From contig NC_134397.1 of the NCBI RefSeq assembly GCF_050003625.1, positions 196,127,063-196,191,062 of the forward strand: a DNA stretch of 64,000 bases, given 5' to 3'. This DNA is from Haematobia irritans. Taxonomy: Eukaryota; Arthropoda; Insecta; Diptera; Muscidae. A program made the translations under genes and the position numbers. Below the pieces are notes generated by a model. The model searched no databases. It was not told the DNA's origin and saw only the letters and a program-made list of their open reading frames with translations. Below, piece by piece: positions 46,750-59,747 of this stretch (within the stretch, counting starts at the first letter, position 1; every line of letters begins with the position of its first letter).

Positions 46750-49700
46750 TTAATTGGCAACTGGTAGAATGCAGAGCTTTACCAATGGACGAACAATTGG
46801 TCCATTTTGAGTCCTTACTTCGGCTACTCGAACTCTAGAGTCAGAGCCGAAATAAACCTTAGAAACACGGCCCAGTCGCCATTCAGTAGGTGGTAAATTG
46901 TCATCTTTAACTAACACAAAATCATTTTCTTTAAGGTTGGTTTGCTCAGTTTTCCACTTATATCGACGTTGTAATTCAGTGATGTACTCATTTTTCCATC
47001 TTTTTGCGAAATGATTTTGAATGGTCTTCAGTCTCTGCCAGCGGTTGAGTAATGACATATTATCAGAAAATTCCTCAGGGATGGAAGTTAAGGCGGCTCC
47101 TCTTAACAAATGCCCAGGAGTAAGTGGAGTCAGATCCTCAGGGTTCTCGCTTATTGGAGAAAGAGGTCTAGAATTGAGTACACTTTCGATTCTAATCAAC
47201 AAAGTTGAGAATTCTTCATAAGTGTATTTCAGGTTACCTGCTACTTTACGTAAATGAGTCTTCATGCTTTTGACGGCGGCCTCCCATAAGCCGCCCATAT
47301 GTGGAGCATGAGGGGGAATAAAATGCCAAGCAAACCCATGTATATTGTAACGTTCAACTAGATGCTTTTCGGCGGATTTCAGAAACACTTGGTATTCTCT
47401 AGATAGAGCCCTACTAGTTCCAACAAAATTTGTCCCATTGTCAGAAAATACCTTTTTTGGGAATCCCCTTCGCCCTACGAAACGATTAAAAGTTGCCATA
47501 AAGGCTTCAGTCGATAAATCAGAACAGACTTCTAAGTGAACAGCTCGAGTAGACAGGCAGATGAAAACGGCGGCATATCCTTTCTGTAATTTAGCATTTC
47601 GTAATTTTGATGTCTTCAATTCAAAAGGTCCAGCGAAATCTATTCCAGTGTTGGTGAAAGGCAGTGAAAAAGTACATCTTTCAACAGGTAAAGCAGCCAT
47701 TATTTGATTTCGGATTCTTTGCTTATAAATGGTGCAATTTCGACAATTTCGAATACAATACCGTATGGCGTTTTTCAAACGTATGATAAAGAACTCTGCT
47801 CTAATAGCGCGCAGCATGCTTTGGTGTTCAGCATGTAGAAGAATCTTATGGGTGAAATCAATTAACAATTTACAAAATCTCGATTGTTCCGGAATAATTA
47901 TTGGATATTTTTCGGCGTAGTTCAAATGAGCATTAGTTAAACGGCCGTTGACACGAAGCAGTTTATGTTCATCCAGAAATGGATTTAAAGTTAGTAACTT
48001 GCTTTTAGAAGAAAGTGCGTGGCTATTTTCAAGCGCATTATATTCGCAAAAGTAAAATCGTTGTTGGGCTAGTTTGATGAGTCGCAATTTAACAGTTCGT
48101 ATTTCTGTAGCAGTAATGAAATCGTTTCTCATTTCAGAACAGTATTGCTTTTGGCATTTCCTTATGAAACGATACATAAAACATATAACCCGAAGAGCAC
48201 GATCAAATGATGAGAACCTTTCCAATATGTCCTCAGTTTCAGTTTGAGTTTGCAGTGTAATCACTTTTCTTTCAAGAGTTGGCTCATTGAGAGTTACAGG
48301 TTTTGGCCAAAATTCTGGAGGCTTTACCAACCATTTCGGCCCATTCCACCACAGTGTATTGGAATTCAATTCGCTAGCAGTACATCCCCGAGTTCCTATA
48401 TCAGCTGGGTTCTCATTAGTGGGCACATGCCTCCAGGTGGCGTTTCCCACATTGTCTAGAATCTCTGATATCTTGTTGGCAACAAACGTTTTCCAGTGAA
48501 ACGGTGGTTTAGCCAACCACGCCAACGTAATAGTGGAATCGGACCATAAATATATATCAGAAATGGACACATTTAAGTTTTGACAAACAGATTTCAATAA
48601 TTTAGACAGTAGTGCAGCCCCACACAGTTCAAGCCTGGGCAAACTAACAGTTTTTAAAGGCGCTACTTTGCTTTTCGAAGCAAGTAGGTAAGCAGTTCGA
48701 ACTTTCAGCGATGATAAAGTGCAAATATAAATACAAGCGCAGTATGCCTTTTCAGAGGCGTCACAGAACCCATGAATTTGAACTCTTTTTTCCGGAGAGT
48801 AATATATCCAGCGGGGAATCCTTATAGATTCAATACCGCTAAAATTTGCAATGAAAACGTTCCATTTTTCTAATGAGTGCTGTTTGACTTCTTCATCCCA
48901 GTCTGTACCATCGATCCACAATTGCTGAAGAAGCATTTTTGCCAGGACTACAATAGGAGCCAACCAACCAGCGGGGTCAAAGATTTTTGCTACGACGGAT
49001 AATATTTTCCTTTTCGTTAGAGGAGCGGAAGGAACAGTTATATTTGACACACTATAGTGAAAATTGTCAGCCATTGCATTCCATCGAATGCCTAACGTTT
49101 TTGTCTCACTTTTATCTTCTAGTCTTAGGAATTCTTCGTGAAGAAGATCCTCCGGGGTTATTTTTTGCAGAATTTGAGAATGATTAGCAGTAATCTTCTT
49201 AAGTGGGAAACCAGCGGAATTTAGCAAATGAATCACCTGTAGTAAGGAAGATTCAGCTTCAGGTAATGAGTGCCCACCTGAGAGTATGTCATCGACGTAT
49301 ATTTGGCGTTGTAAAATTTCTGATGCAGTAGGGTGAGTAGATTTCCCATCTTCACTCAGTTGTAAAAGTGTCCGAATCGCTAGGAATGGAGCACAATTTA
49401 CGCCAAAAGTCACAGTTTTCAGACAGAAATCAGTAACTTCGTCCTTCGCAGATTTCCGAAATAGAATACGCTGAAAATGTCTGTCATCCTCATGTACGTA
49501 AATTTGACGATACATTTTCTGAATATCGCCATTAAAGACATATCTAAAAAACCTCCACCGCAGTATAACGTTCATCAAGTCATTTTGAAGTATTGGTCCA
49601 GTATGTAAAATGTCATTTAATGAAATGCCGGTAGATGATTTCTTTGAGGCATTAAAAACAACTCTAACTTTTGTTGAGACCCGTTCAGATTTCACGACGG

Positions 49701-51948
49701 CGTGGTGAGGAAGATAGTATGACTTATATCTAGAACTGTGGAAGATTTCCTTTGAAGTAGTAGGTTCCATATGATCCAGTTCAATATATTCCGATAATAC
49801 ATTCGAATATTCAAGAGCAAGTTCAGGTGTCTTTTTCAGATTTTTTTCCATATGAACATATTGTCCCATTGCAGCGCGTCTCGATGATCCGAGTATTATA
49901 TTTGTACCTAAATCATGACGAAATGGCAACCTAACCAAGTATTTCCCATCAGATCGACGAATAGTTGTGTTCTTATAAAATTCTTCGCACCAAACGTCAT
50001 TTTGCGCCAGATTTCGCGACGATGGGACTTCTTCAAGTTCCCAGAATTTTCGTATCTCCTCATTTAGTGAGTTAGAACAAGTTACAAACGAAGCAAAAGA
50101 TGATACAGATTTAGTATTTGAAGGACCACTTAGGATCCAGCCAAATTCAGTTTCCTGTGCTAAAAGATCCCCTGACACCTTCTTTCGCACACCAGATTTC
50201 AGAATGAATGGGAGAATATCACTTCCTAATAAAACATCTATCGGCGCAGGTTTATAAAAGTTGGGATCAGCTAAGTCAATTTTTCCTAATCTTGACCAAT
50301 CAGAAATGCGAATGTGTGAAGACGGCATCAGATGATTCATATTTGTAATAACCACTGCTGAGGCGTTAAGTTTAAAATCAGATTTCCTTGATTTCAACAC
50401 TAAATTGCAAAGCTTCGAGGAATTTTCCAAAACAGTTCCGCCGAGACCAGAAATTGTCGTATAACCCTTCCTAGTTGGTATCGAATATCGGTTAATGATC
50501 CTACTTGAGATAAATGTTTCCTGCGACCCTTGATCTATGAATGCACGAATTGTAAATCGGGATCCCAAATGTTCCAAGTCTACCAATGCAGTGGGCAAAA
50601 TAGTACAATCCCCACTTCGAGCGAAATTTGACTGAACAAATGAGATAGGTGGTGTATATGCTGCCGCGGATGTGGACGGTTGGTCTGATTGTGAATCTAC
50701 ATAGTGCGCCGAAACCTGTGTCGGCTGTTGCCTTTGATTTACTTCATTAGAATTATTGTTATCGATTTCAGGATGCAGTAAAGTGTGGTGAGACTGTTGA
50801 CATTTTTGACAGTGGTGCTCGCTCTTACAATTTTGGGTACTATGCCCGTAAGATAAGCAGTTCTCGCAAACTTTGTTGACGGTCACAAATTTTTTTCTTT
50901 GCGCAGGATTCCAATTGATAAATTTGAGGCAAGTGCGTAGCGAATGATCCTTTTTACAAACTTTGCAAGGTTTGAAGTTTCGCTCAGTCTTAGTATGATA
51001 ATTTTGTGACTTCTGCGAAGTTGCAGGAGGACTTGACGGTTTCCTCATGTCCAAAATCGATTCCAACATGCTAAGTCTTTTCGTAATAAACTCGTCGAGT
51101 TGATCCCACGAAGGCAGCTTCTTGTGGTCAGTCAATGAATTTTCCCAAGCAGCCAAAGTCTCATCAGGGAGTCTTGAGGACATCCAATATACCAATATAG
51201 GGTCCCACGAAGCAACAGAAATATTATAAGTCTTCAGAACAGACAGACAATTATTCATAGTGTATTGCAAGTTTCTAAGAGTCTTGCTTTTTTCAGTGGT
51301 CACGCGTTCAGTTTCAAATATTTTCCGGAGTTGATTGTTAATGAGAATGCGCTGGTTTTCGTAACGTTGTCGCAGGGCATCCCATGCCAACATAAAGTTA
51401 TCATCAGTCAGAGCAAACTGTTTCACGATTTGATTTGCTTCGCCTCGTGTTTTCGCTCTCAAATGAAACAATTTTTGCGCGGGAGACAGTTTAGGATGTT
51501 TGACATAAATAGCAGAGAACATATCTCTAAAACTAGGCCATTTGTCATATCCACCACTAAAAAGCTCAGTATCGCACGGCGGAACTTTTACTGCGTACCC
51601 AGTTTCATCCGAGGCCAAGTTGCCTGGATGATCAGTTCGTCTTGAAGTGTTTTCCAATTTATTCCTCTCAATGTCAATAAGATCAAGTAACGAAGTCTTA
51701 CATTGTCTGTAAGATTTACACGATTCGTTAAATTTCAGGTGAATCGACTCCATTTCAGTTTTAGAGCATTCCCCTTCAGATGTCATCTCATTTTCGTATA
51801 CTTGTGTCAACGCGCGCCAACGACGCTCGAGATCATCTAGATCGACTCTCAAACTAGAAAGTGTGTGTTCCGACACATCAATTGCCGAAAAATTCGCACA
51901 ATACGTGACCAACTGGTCCGAGAAGAAAATAAATTTTTTAGTTGACAT
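46750..51948 (-). CDS. BEL/Pao Gag-Pol polyprotein, intact
   Basis: A single open frame of about 1732 residues runs from the first ATG at 51948; the frame is open a little further upstream without another ATG. Domains in order: Gag with the DUF1759-type capsid region (about 125-300), three zinc knuckles (about 328-392), a retropepsin-like protease of the DUF1758 type with Asp at about 472 ([10 protein letters not shown]) ending at EFGWILSG (about 601-608), and reverse transcriptase with YVDD at about 884-887. After these come an RNase H/A17-type region with [10 protein letters not shown] and [11 protein letters not shown], an integrase with an H-C zinc-binding segment and a DDE core ([24 protein letters not shown]), and a C-terminal DUF5641-like domain. 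No stops or frameshifts interrupt it. With matching LTRs this suggests the copy may still be competent. A possible 3' splice acceptor lies just upstream at 51976. Confidence 0.95.
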   Translation of the reverse strand: MSTKKFIFFSDQLVTYCANFSAIDVSEHTLSSLRVDLDDLERRWRALTQVYENEMTSEGECSKTEMESIHLKFNESCKSYRQCKTSLLDLIDIERNKLENTSRRTDHPGNLASDETGYAVKVPPCDTELFSGGYDKWPSFRDMFSAIYVKHPKLSPAQKLFHLRAKTRGEANQIVKQFALTDDNFMLAWDALRQRYENQRILINNQLRKIFETERVTTEKSKTLRNLQYTMNNCLSVLKTYNISVASWDPILVYWMSSRLPDETLAAWENSLTDHKKLPSWDQLDEFITKRLSMLESILDMRKPSSPPATSQKSQNYHTKTERNFKPCKVCKKDHSLRTCLKFINWNPAQRKKFVTVNKVCENCLSYGHSTQNCKSEHHCQKCQQSHHTLLHPEIDNNNSNEVNQRQQPTQVSAHYVDSQSDQPSTSAAAYTPPISFVQSNFARSGDCTILPTALVDLEHLGSRFTIRAFIDQGSQETFISSRIINRYSIPTRKGYTTISGLGGTVLENSSKLCNLVLKSRKSDFKLNASAVVITNMNHLMPSSHIRISDWSRLGKIDLADPNFYKPAPIDVLLGSDILPFILKSGVRKKVSGDLLAQETEFGWILSGPSNTKSVSSFASFVTCSNSLNEEIRKFWELEEVPSSRNLAQNDVWCEEFYKNTTIRRSDGKYLVRLPFRHDLGTNIILGSSRRAAMGQYVHMEKNLKKTPELALEYSNVLSEYIELDHMEPTTSKEIFHSSRYKSYYLPHHAVVKSERVSTKVRVVFNASKKSSTGISLNDILHTGPILQNDLMNVILRWRFFRYVFNGDIQKMYRQIYVHEDDRHFQRILFRKSAKDEVTDFCLKTVTFGVNCAPFLAIRTLLQLSEDGKSTHPTASEILQRQIYVDDILSGGHSLPEAESSLLQVIHLLNSAGFPLKKITANHSQILQKITPEDLLHEEFLRLEDKSETKTLGIRWNAMADNFHYSVSNITVPSAPLTKRKILSVVAKIFDPAGWLAPIVVLAKMLLQQLWIDGTDWDEEVKQHSLEKWNVFIANFSGIESIRIPRWIYYSPEKRVQIHGFCDASEKAYCACIYICTLSSLKVRTAYLLASKSKVAPLKTVSLPRLELCGAALLSKLLKSVCQNLNVSISDIYLWSDSTITLAWLAKPPFHWKTFVANKISEILDNVGNATWRHVPTNENPADIGTRGCTASELNSNTLWWNGPKWLVKPPEFWPKPVTLNEPTLERKVITLQTQTETEDILERFSSFDRALRVICFMYRFIRKCQKQYCSEMRNDFITATEIRTVKLRLIKLAQQRFYFCEYNALENSHALSSKSKLLTLNPFLDEHKLLRVNGRLTNAHLNYAEKYPIIIPEQSRFCKLLIDFTHKILLHAEHQSMLRAIRAEFFIIRLKNAIRYCIRNCRNCTIYKQRIRNQIMAALPVERCTFSLPFTNTGIDFAGPFELKTSKLRNAKLQKGYAAVFICLSTRAVHLEVCSDLSTEAFMATFNRFVGRRGFPKKVFSDNGTNFVGTSRALSREYQVFLKSAEKHLVERYNIHGFAWHFIPPHAPHMGGLWEAAVKSMKTHLRKVAGNLKYTYEEFSTLLIRIESVLNSRPLSPISENPEDLTPLTPGHLLRGAALTSIPEEFSDNMSLLNRWQRLKTIQNHFAKRWKNEYITELQRRYKWKTEQTNLKENDFVLVKDDNLPPTEWRLGRVSKVYFGSDSRVRVAEVRTQNGPIVRPLVKLCILPVAN

Positions 51949-51975
51949 TGTTATAAGAAAACCGTATCCAAACAA

Positions 51976-54900
51976 CTGAACTCAAACCCAGAAAAATTAC
52001 CACAGCACTAGGTTAGGTTAGGAGGAGATAATTTTCTAAAAATGGCAAAATTATTCAAACGATATAAATGTCTTGCAGTTTTATTCCCAAAGGGAACAAA
52101 ATAATAGTAAATCAGATAAGAGTTTCTAATAAATCCGAGTTTCAGTTCCACAAAGAACAATTTCTTTTCCCCATACCAGATTTCTAACGCTTTGCAATGT
52201 TAAGTATAACTGATAATCCAATGCCAAATGATTCTGTATATTCGTACGTAAATATATAGGTGAGAATTTTTAATGTTACAGTTTCGTAATGGCAACGCTA
52301 ACTGTATATCTCTCCAGAGCAACAGAATCGTCTCAAAGGATCCGATGATATCTCAGGTATCATATAACAGTATGAATATGAAATGTAAATAGAGCAACCA
52401 TTTCCATTACTTCGGAAACGTCGATCCCCAAATGAAAAATACAAATGTCTCCGTTTATATGATAAATGATAAACGTGCTACCCAACTGCATCAATCGTAA
52501 ACCGTTAACCCTTTGATCACCATCTCAAATCCCTTAGAGCACCAATACATTAAACTTCATCACTCATATGTAATAAAATTTCACCAGAGCAATGTCAAAT
52601 CAATCTGATTCTGACTCCAATCATTCCAGTGCAGACACCTTAGAACGTAGCCCTCTTCAAAAGTAACATTCAGACTGAGAAAACAGCTTATAATGGTAGC
52701 TCTCAGTAGTGTCAGCTTCGTATTTCGAATTTCCCCAGTTCACACCCTTGAGCATTACAACATTGACAGAACACTTAGAAGCAGCATTCACGATGTCATA
52801 TAATCCGATACCCCAACATAAGCTGTATATCGTCGCCACTCCGGGACCTACTTATGTCTCAAATCCCCACACAGAAAAAATTTTCCGTAGTAAACTAACG
52901 ATAAATTTAACTTATTTTTATTGGAAAAAAATATTTGCTAGTAGTTAAATTTTATTATTTTTATCGAAATTTTCCACAGCTTAATGAAATCTTACTTTTT
53001 TTTTTTTTAGTATGCCTCAGATTTTCTTTTTCTTTTTTTTCGAACTAAACGAGGGTATAAAGTACAATGACCGTCCACATAAGCCCAATATGAACTAAAC
53101 CAAACGAAGATTTTCGTACGATTCCCAAAAATAATAAGAATGAACTACTGTATGGTTAAAACGATCATGATTTGGCGCCAATGATTTTCTTCTTTACTTT
53201 TAGTTAACTTTTTCCTTCTATGAGAGGATGTAACTTTTTGAATTGCAGTTAAAAAGTACAACAGGCTATTAAAATTTCCTGGTTTGAACAACGCTTTGTG
53301 GAAATCTCAAAAAATGGAGTAAAATTCAGTTCAATTTTCGTGCGAGGTAGTTCATTCTTCCTATAAAACGGCTCACTTTTCCTCTGTGCATGAACCAAAC
53401 GTGGGTATAAAGTCCAGAGGCAGTACGCATAAGTCCAATTTGACATCAAAAATCTTGTATAATTGCCAGAATCATCAAGCATGAATTACTATATGATAAA
53501 AGTGATTGTAATGATTGCAGTAGGTCACGGCTTAACAGCGCATTGCAGAAATCACACAAAAAAATGTAAACCGACAAGTAAATTTCCTTGGCAGAACTTT
53601 TCCACTCTCGGGCAATATTCCGATTAATGAAGGAGTTAATTTTGACGAATTCAAATACCTCCCAATCACGAGAGACTAGAATTGGATTCTTTATTAATGT
53701 CTTATGAAAATGTTTCGCGTCTACACCAAATGGAACAGAATGACAAATCCAACTTAAAAGATATAGGCGTTCCCCCAAATCTTACACAACAGAAAAGTCT
53801 CTTATCCAAAGATAGTTTCACGACGTACGTAATTACAACCTCATATAAGCGATACTCCCACGAACTTCTCCCAGTTACGGCACTAGAAAATGTTGAGGGC
53901 GAAATTTCTATCCCATTTATGATAGTAAATTCTCAAATAGTGAAACCTGTTCGGCAGAAGGAAAGCAAATTTCTTTGTCAACCATAAACTCAATTTTGTC
54001 AAATATTCACCCGTAAGTGTTGTACGGACATATAAATAAGTATCGTGCACTAAGTGCCCCAGTATTTCCTCAATCTTCAATTATCAGCAGTAAAGTAAAA
54101 ATACAAATCTCATTTATTTCCAAATAGTTCGATTTCTATCAGATATTAATAATTTAGCTTATATCAGATTTTTCAACAAATGACAAATTTTAATTTAATT
54201 TATTCCGTATACAGCCGAAACTTTTAAGGTTCCCCGAATCTCGGCCTTTTCCCATAAAACTGTGTTTTTATGTTTATGTTGTGATTCGATTTGATTTTAC
54301 ATAGTACATTTTACATAGAACATAGTTCAATTATTTCTGCTTTGAGAATGCATACGGTGTCAAAAAATGTCAAGTATATTAGGTTGATTGCTACACCATC
54401 TAATATCAATATTTTCCAAAGGGTATGTGCTCGTGACTTAGCATCTTCTCCTAGTCCCGCATTTGTCTATATACACATATTCATACTTGACAATATTACA
54501 CAATCATCCATACGCACTCACCTGCCATAAATATCATAAATCGTCAACACCCCTCACCTTACGCCTCATCTACCATCGTCACATATTCTTTGCAGCACCG
54601 CTAGGCAAAAAAAAGTACTCAAATTGCTCGATCAACCGTATGCTCAACTATGAGGCTGTATTGCTGCTGTACTTTCCATGCAGCTCCACTGCATGCCAAT
54701 CCACAAAGAATTAAAAATTTAGCCAATAGTACATTCCTACTTCCAGCGACTTCTTCTCATAATTTTTGCCAAGTCTTCGATTAAATTTCCTTGCTATCAA
54801 TTTGCCAATATCCAAAATGAATTCAAAACCATGTAATTCCGAATTTTCCTCTCTTTTAAAGTGTATATTCAATTTGTCCTTTCTGTATTCAGCCAATTCT

Positions 54901-56332
54901 AATATTCTTAACCAATTCAAAATTGTTTTGACATCTGTATTGCGTCAGATGACAATTAAAATGTGGAGCCGGTAATTGACAGAATTTGACAATACCCTCT
55001 TTCTTTTCTCTAATTACCACTCTCTTTGAAATGCACTCACTTCGCCGAAAATTACATGCCTTTATAGCACCAAATTAAAAACAGTGATGCCGTATTGTGA
55101 AGGGACAGCCGGATTGTTGTTCAACACCTTCGGGTGGATTCATAAAATCAAAGCCTAATGGAGCGTTTATGAGAGCCCAGTGCTGGCAAAATCAGCTACG
55201 GTCATTAAATAAATATGTTTAAACATTTAGTCCAGCTCCCTGTGCGAGCATAAATAGCAATCAAATTTCGGACAAATTTCCCTCCTCTATAAAAATTATG
55301 GCAACAATGCAAATGAAGAATGAGAGAGAGTACTAGTGAAAAGTTGACAAGTAAGATATTTCAAAAGTGCACTGCTTACTTTAAAGATGTTAGAAATGAA
55401 GAGAAATTAACATTTATTTCGATTCTCTTAACAGTGGTTAGTCTGCCGCAGCGATACGGCGAATTCAATGAACATTAGCAAAGAAGAATGCAAGAACTCG
55501 CTCCCGAACTACAAATAAAAAAATGTATGGTACAACAGAAATTGTGATGGAATTAAATTCAGATCTTCTCATTGCACAGACGTTGCGTGTGGATGTATGT
55601 TATAATGTGTGAGTACTACTGTTGGCTATGGATGATACCAAGCATTACAGGGGATTGCGATATGTTAGACCAAATTTACGAATAAATGTTCATTCCGTGA
55701 AGCAAAATGTATTAGGCCGACCCTGTCGTTAACATACCATATGTATACAGCAAATGTCATCGGTCGCATATGAACTGCAATATTGCCGCTGATATGTCGT
55801 GGTTAACATAGATTTCATTTTCTTCTCCACCGTAAACCGTAGCATATGGTCGAAATACCAACCACGAAATTTCCAAAGTTATTTGACAAATTTATCCGAA
55901 AACAAAAAATCCTGTATCAAATATGCAAGATATGCGGTGCGTTTCCCGAAACGCTAAATATTTAAATTATATTCGAGGCGTTCGTGAAACACCAAATAAT
56001 TTCAATCAGAACGAGCAAACTGCAACAACTTAACAGAGTTTCGTTTCAAAATGCGGGTAATTTACACCAGCGGTGTGTAAATGACTTTGAGCTCTCCCAA
56101 TCAACGGGTAAATGTACTTTCACATAAAAACTTTATTTCCGGAGTATTTTCCTTTCTACCAAATTGCCAATATATACCCGAAATAAATTGCTTTCGTTCA
56201 CAAAACAATAAACTTCACATACCTTTTTTCCATTACTATACGATGAAGAGCTTCTTTGAAAATGTAAATTTATGTAAGCGGTGGACGTGATCCAAGTTAT
56301 CTTCTCAAAAGTATCTTCTTCGCAGTTCTATT
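51976..56332 (-). other. 4.4-kb leader of the BEL/Pao element, no long frame
   Basis: No open frame above about 110 codons and no recognised domain lies between the primer-binding site and gag-pol. Its right part is AT-rich with scattered simple sequence. An imperfect direct repeat lies at about 53040-53330 and 53385-53600. A candidate 3' splice site (TGGGTTTGAGTTCAG) lies at 51976 right before the gag-pol start, so most of the leader may be removed as an intron. It could alternatively contain a foreign insertion, but I find no clear terminal repeats. Confidence 0.6.
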
Positions 56333-56350
56333 GACGGTTCGATAGGACCA
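56333..56350 (-). promoter_or_regulatory. Primer-binding-site candidate of the BEL/Pao element
   Basis: Directly inside the 5' LTR the minus strand reads TGGTCCTATCGAACCGTC. The first TGG fits pairing with the CCA end of a tRNA. I cannot name the tRNA. Confidence 0.55.
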
Positions 56351-56843
56351 TGTACAATTCCGGGGTGTATTTCTGGAATGGACTGTGTGGATAAGTGTAA
56401 CTCCCAGAACAGTAAAGAAACAGAGGAAAAGATAATAAAAGGCCGTAGGTCAGTTTCAGTTTTTTCTCAATAGTTTATTCAAGATAACAGCGGCTTACCC
56501 AGTTGAGTAGTATTGCTCAAGTGAAATTTACAAGTCGATCAAAGATTTCCAAAGGGTCAGACATTGTTATTTAGAACATAACAACAATTCAATTTAACGA
56601 ATATGTTCAAGTTAATTGAGTGAAAGCTTTCCCCATGAAGCGGGGAAAGATTCTAGGGTTACCGCTTAACTAAGATTAATCGATGCATTTCCGTAGTAAT
56701 TCATGTTCAATTCAATTTAATGCCGCTTAAAACTAACTTTCATAATTCAAGAAATTACACTTAAATAAGTAAACAATAATTTCAATTCAATTTCAGTTAA
56801 CTAAATTCAGGGTTTGGTTTAGTGGTTGGAACAGAGTTCAACA
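56351..56843 (-). repeat. 5' LTR of the BEL/Pao element
   Basis: On the element's strand it starts TGTTGAACTCTG and ends GGAATTGTACA. It should carry promoter and start site. The flanking target copy is gtcta at 56844-56848. Confidence 0.93.
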
Positions 56844-56848
56844 GTCTA

Positions 56849-57577
56849 AGGATTGTAAAACTCATATCGTAATTGGTCTCATTTGTAAAATCATTTTTGA
56901 ACATTTGCTTCAAGCACAATGAATATTGTAAATATTTTATCTATGCACATTTTTACAAGAGAATATAGAAGATATACTCCAAAAGCAAATAGCACACTCA
57001 CACACATAAACACACTAAAAGAGCAACACTACATTTATATATGAGTTTAGAATAGGAATAGATAACACATCCATCTACAACACAAAGGAAACCACTATCA
57101 ACACTACCACTACAAAAACCACTAAACATTTAATTTTACCAAAAATCATACAAAGAATAATCCATGCATATATGCAAAGTTATTATGGTACTATGAAAAT
57201 TAACGAGAAATAAAAATACAAATTAACCACAAAGAATTTCTTTAAATTAATGACATTGTCATTATTTATATAGATTTGTGCAATTAATAAAATTGAGTTT
57301 AAAATATGTAAGATGAATAGAAACACAACAATAGTCATTTAATGTTTGTGTTGAATAATAAAGAAAATAATTTTGAGGCACATTTTATTCCATCTCAATA
57401 ATACTGGAGAGTTTCAATGCTTCAATGTGAAACTCCGTCCAGACTCAGCTGTAGAAAAACATTTACAAAAATCATGAAGTTAATAGATCCAATTAATTTT
57501 TTATTTGATAGTTTTCCAATCACGGAAATGAAAACATCAACAACAGATCTAATTAGAAATGCAAGGAGATTAGCCCA
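56849..57577. other. Flank of the BEL element, non-coding
   Basis: AT-rich sequence with ACA-rich simple stretches near 57000-57130 and one short SINE fragment. No gene was recognised. Confidence 0.45.
57388..57462 (+). mobile_element. Short diverged SINE body fragment
   Basis: The stretch atctcaataatactggagag ... gaaactccgtccagactcag aligns with the SINE body (cctcagtaatgctggtgaca ... cgttcggactcgg) with many differences. It has no head and no tail. Confidence 0.45.
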
Positions 57578-57730
57578 TACTGAAAAAAGCATGCCCTGTT
57601 GCAAAGATTTTGTCTTTCACTAATGATTTTGATATTTATTCCGAGCCAAATAAGTGGAGAATAGAAGTAAGTATACAAATAAGACACAATTCTCTTTTTG
57701 TAAATTGGAATTTTGCGTACGTGATTCTAG
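57578..57730. repeat. Fragment of the CACTGAAAAAA TIR family
   Basis: The stretch actgaaaaaagcatgccctg and the following 130 bases are inversely related to 14200-14362. Confidence 0.55.
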
Positions 57731-57861
57731 GAAACAAATTTTAATATATATCCGTTTTTTTCTGCTTTTCCCTTTATGTATCCTTTAAAAAAATGTTAAC
57801 GATAAATTAAATTTGCAAATTCTGACTCGACTTCAAATATATATTAGAAAATGTGCTATTG

Positions 57862-59402
57862 AACAAGTACATGCGGCCGTAAGTTCGGCCAGGCCGAATC
57901 TAATGTACCCTCCATCATGGATTGCGTAGCAACTTCTACTAAAGACTGTCATCCACAATCGAATTACTTGGGTTGTGGTATCTTAAAACTTCTTAATATC
58001 GTTTTCTAAATTATGAGTTAGTCCATAAGTGGTATATATTAGACAAAAAAACTTATGTATAGGTAAGTCTACAAATAATTACGAATCGACATGGACTTTT
58101 GCACCGTACGTAGAGAGCCAGAATTGAAATATGGGGTGCGCTTATATGGGGGCTATATACAATTATGAACTTGATATGGACCAATTTTTGTGTGATTGGA
58201 AATCGATTTATCTGAGGGATATATATAACTATAGACCGATATGGACCTAGTTACGCATGGTTTTTAACGACATATACTAGCACAATGTACCAAATTTCAA
58301 CTCACTCGGATGAAATTTGCTCCTCCAAGAGGCTCCAAAACCAAATCTCTGAATCGGTTTATATGGGGCTATATATGATTATGGACTGATATGGACCACT
58401 TTTGGCATGATTGTTAAATATCATATACGATCACCACGTACCAAATTTCAAGCAGATCGGATGAATTTTGCTTCTCCAAAAGGCACCGGAGGTCAAATCT
58501 GGGGATCGGTTTATATGGGGCCTATATATAATTATGGACCGACACCGACCAATTTTTACATGGGAGTTTGAGGCCATATATTAACACCACGTACCAAATT
58601 TCAACTGAATCATATGAATTTTGGTCTTCCAAGAGGCTCCGGAGGTCAAATCTGGTGATCGGTTTATATGGGGGCTATATATAATTATGAACCGATGTGG
58701 ACCAATTTTTGCATGGTTGTTAGAGACCATATACTAACACCATGTACCAAATTTCAGCCGGATCGGATGAAATTTGCTTCTCTTAAAGGCCTCGCAAGCC
58801 AAATCGGGGGATCGGTTTATATGGGGGCTATATATAATTATGGACAGATGTGGACCAATTTTTGCATGATTGTTAGAGACCATATACTAACACCATGTAC
58901 CAAATTTCAGCCTGATCGGATGAAATTTGCTTCTCTTAGAGGCCTCGCAAGCCAAATCGGGGATCGGTTTATATGGGGTCTATATATAATTATGGAACGA
59001 TGTGGACCAATTTTTGCATGATTGTTAAAGACCATATACTAACACCATGTACCAAATTTCAGCCTGATCGGATGAAATTTGCCTCTCTTAGAGGCCTCGC
59101 AAGCTTAATTTGGGGGTCCGTTTATATGGGGGCTATACGTAAAAGTGGACCGATATGGCCCATTTTCAATACCATCCGACCTACATCAATAACAACTACT
59201 TGTGCCAAGTTTCAAGTCGATAGCTTGTTTCGTTCGGAAGTTAGCGTGATTTCAACAGACGGACGGACATGCTCAGATCGACTCAGAATTTCACCACGAC
59301 CCAGAATATATATACTTTATGGGGTCTTAGAGCAATATTTCGATGTGTTACAAACGGAATGACAAAGTTAATATACCCCCCATCCTATGGTGGAGGGTAT
59401 AA
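57862..59402 (+). repeat. Complete family A Helitron/DINE-like element
   Basis: The head is caagtacatgcggccgtaag with the palindrome ttcggccaggccgaa. About six units of 153 bp follow, then the conserved gaagttagcgtgatt block, acagacggacggac, and the hairpin end tatggtggagggtata. A frame of 129 codons runs through the last units into the conserved terminal block. Confidence 0.82.
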
Positions 59403-59429
59403 AAAGCCGATTAAATACGTATATAATTC

Positions 59430-59747
59430 AGTTTGACAAAAATTTAACAAAATTTTCTATAGAAATAAAATTTTGACAAAATTTTCTATAGCAATAAAAT
59501 TTTGACAAAGTTTTCTATAGAAATAAAATCTTGACAAAATTTTGTATAGTAATAAAATTTTGACAAAATTTTCTATAGAAATAAAATCTTGACAAAATTT
59601 TGTATAGTAATAAAATGTTGACAAAATTTTCTATAGAAATAAAGTCTTGACAAAATTTTGTGTAGTAATAAAATTTTGACAAAATTTTCTATAGTAATAA
59701 AATTTTGACAAAATTTTCTGTAGAAATAAAATTTTGGTAGATTATTT
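59430..59747 (+). repeat. 29-bp minisatellite remnant
   Basis: About ten units of the same 29-bp repeat as in the Oamb intron, same orientation, ending in ttttggtagattatttttgg like the right end of that array (ttttggtagattatttatgg at 21513). It is truncated against a family A unit. Confidence 0.7.

Larger units (their letters stand above)
45304..56843 (-). mobile_element. Complete BEL/Pao LTR retrotransposon, apparently recent
   Basis: Two 493-bp LTRs in direct orientation (45304-45796 and 56351-56843) look identical base for base on reading. They begin TG and end CA, and the 5-bp target duplication gtcta is at 45299-45303 and 56844-56848. Inside are a primer-binding-site candidate, a 4.4-kb leader, an intact gag-pol frame, a second short open frame and a polypurine tract. 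At 11.54 kb it is long for the group, mainly because of the leader and the extra frame. Confidence 0.95.

Noticed and set aside
52010..52025. aggttaggttagg just upstream of the BEL gag-pol start, as another SINE tail
   Set aside because: Only two units, with no SINE body next to it.
53446..53778. 110-codon minus-strand frame in the BEL leader
   Set aside because: It overlaps a 101-codon plus-strand frame and has no recognisable domain. It was considered as a possible env or leader protein but there is no convincing signal.
57417..57623. 68-codon frame
   Set aside because: It spans a SINE fragment and a TIR-element fragment, so it is not a gene.
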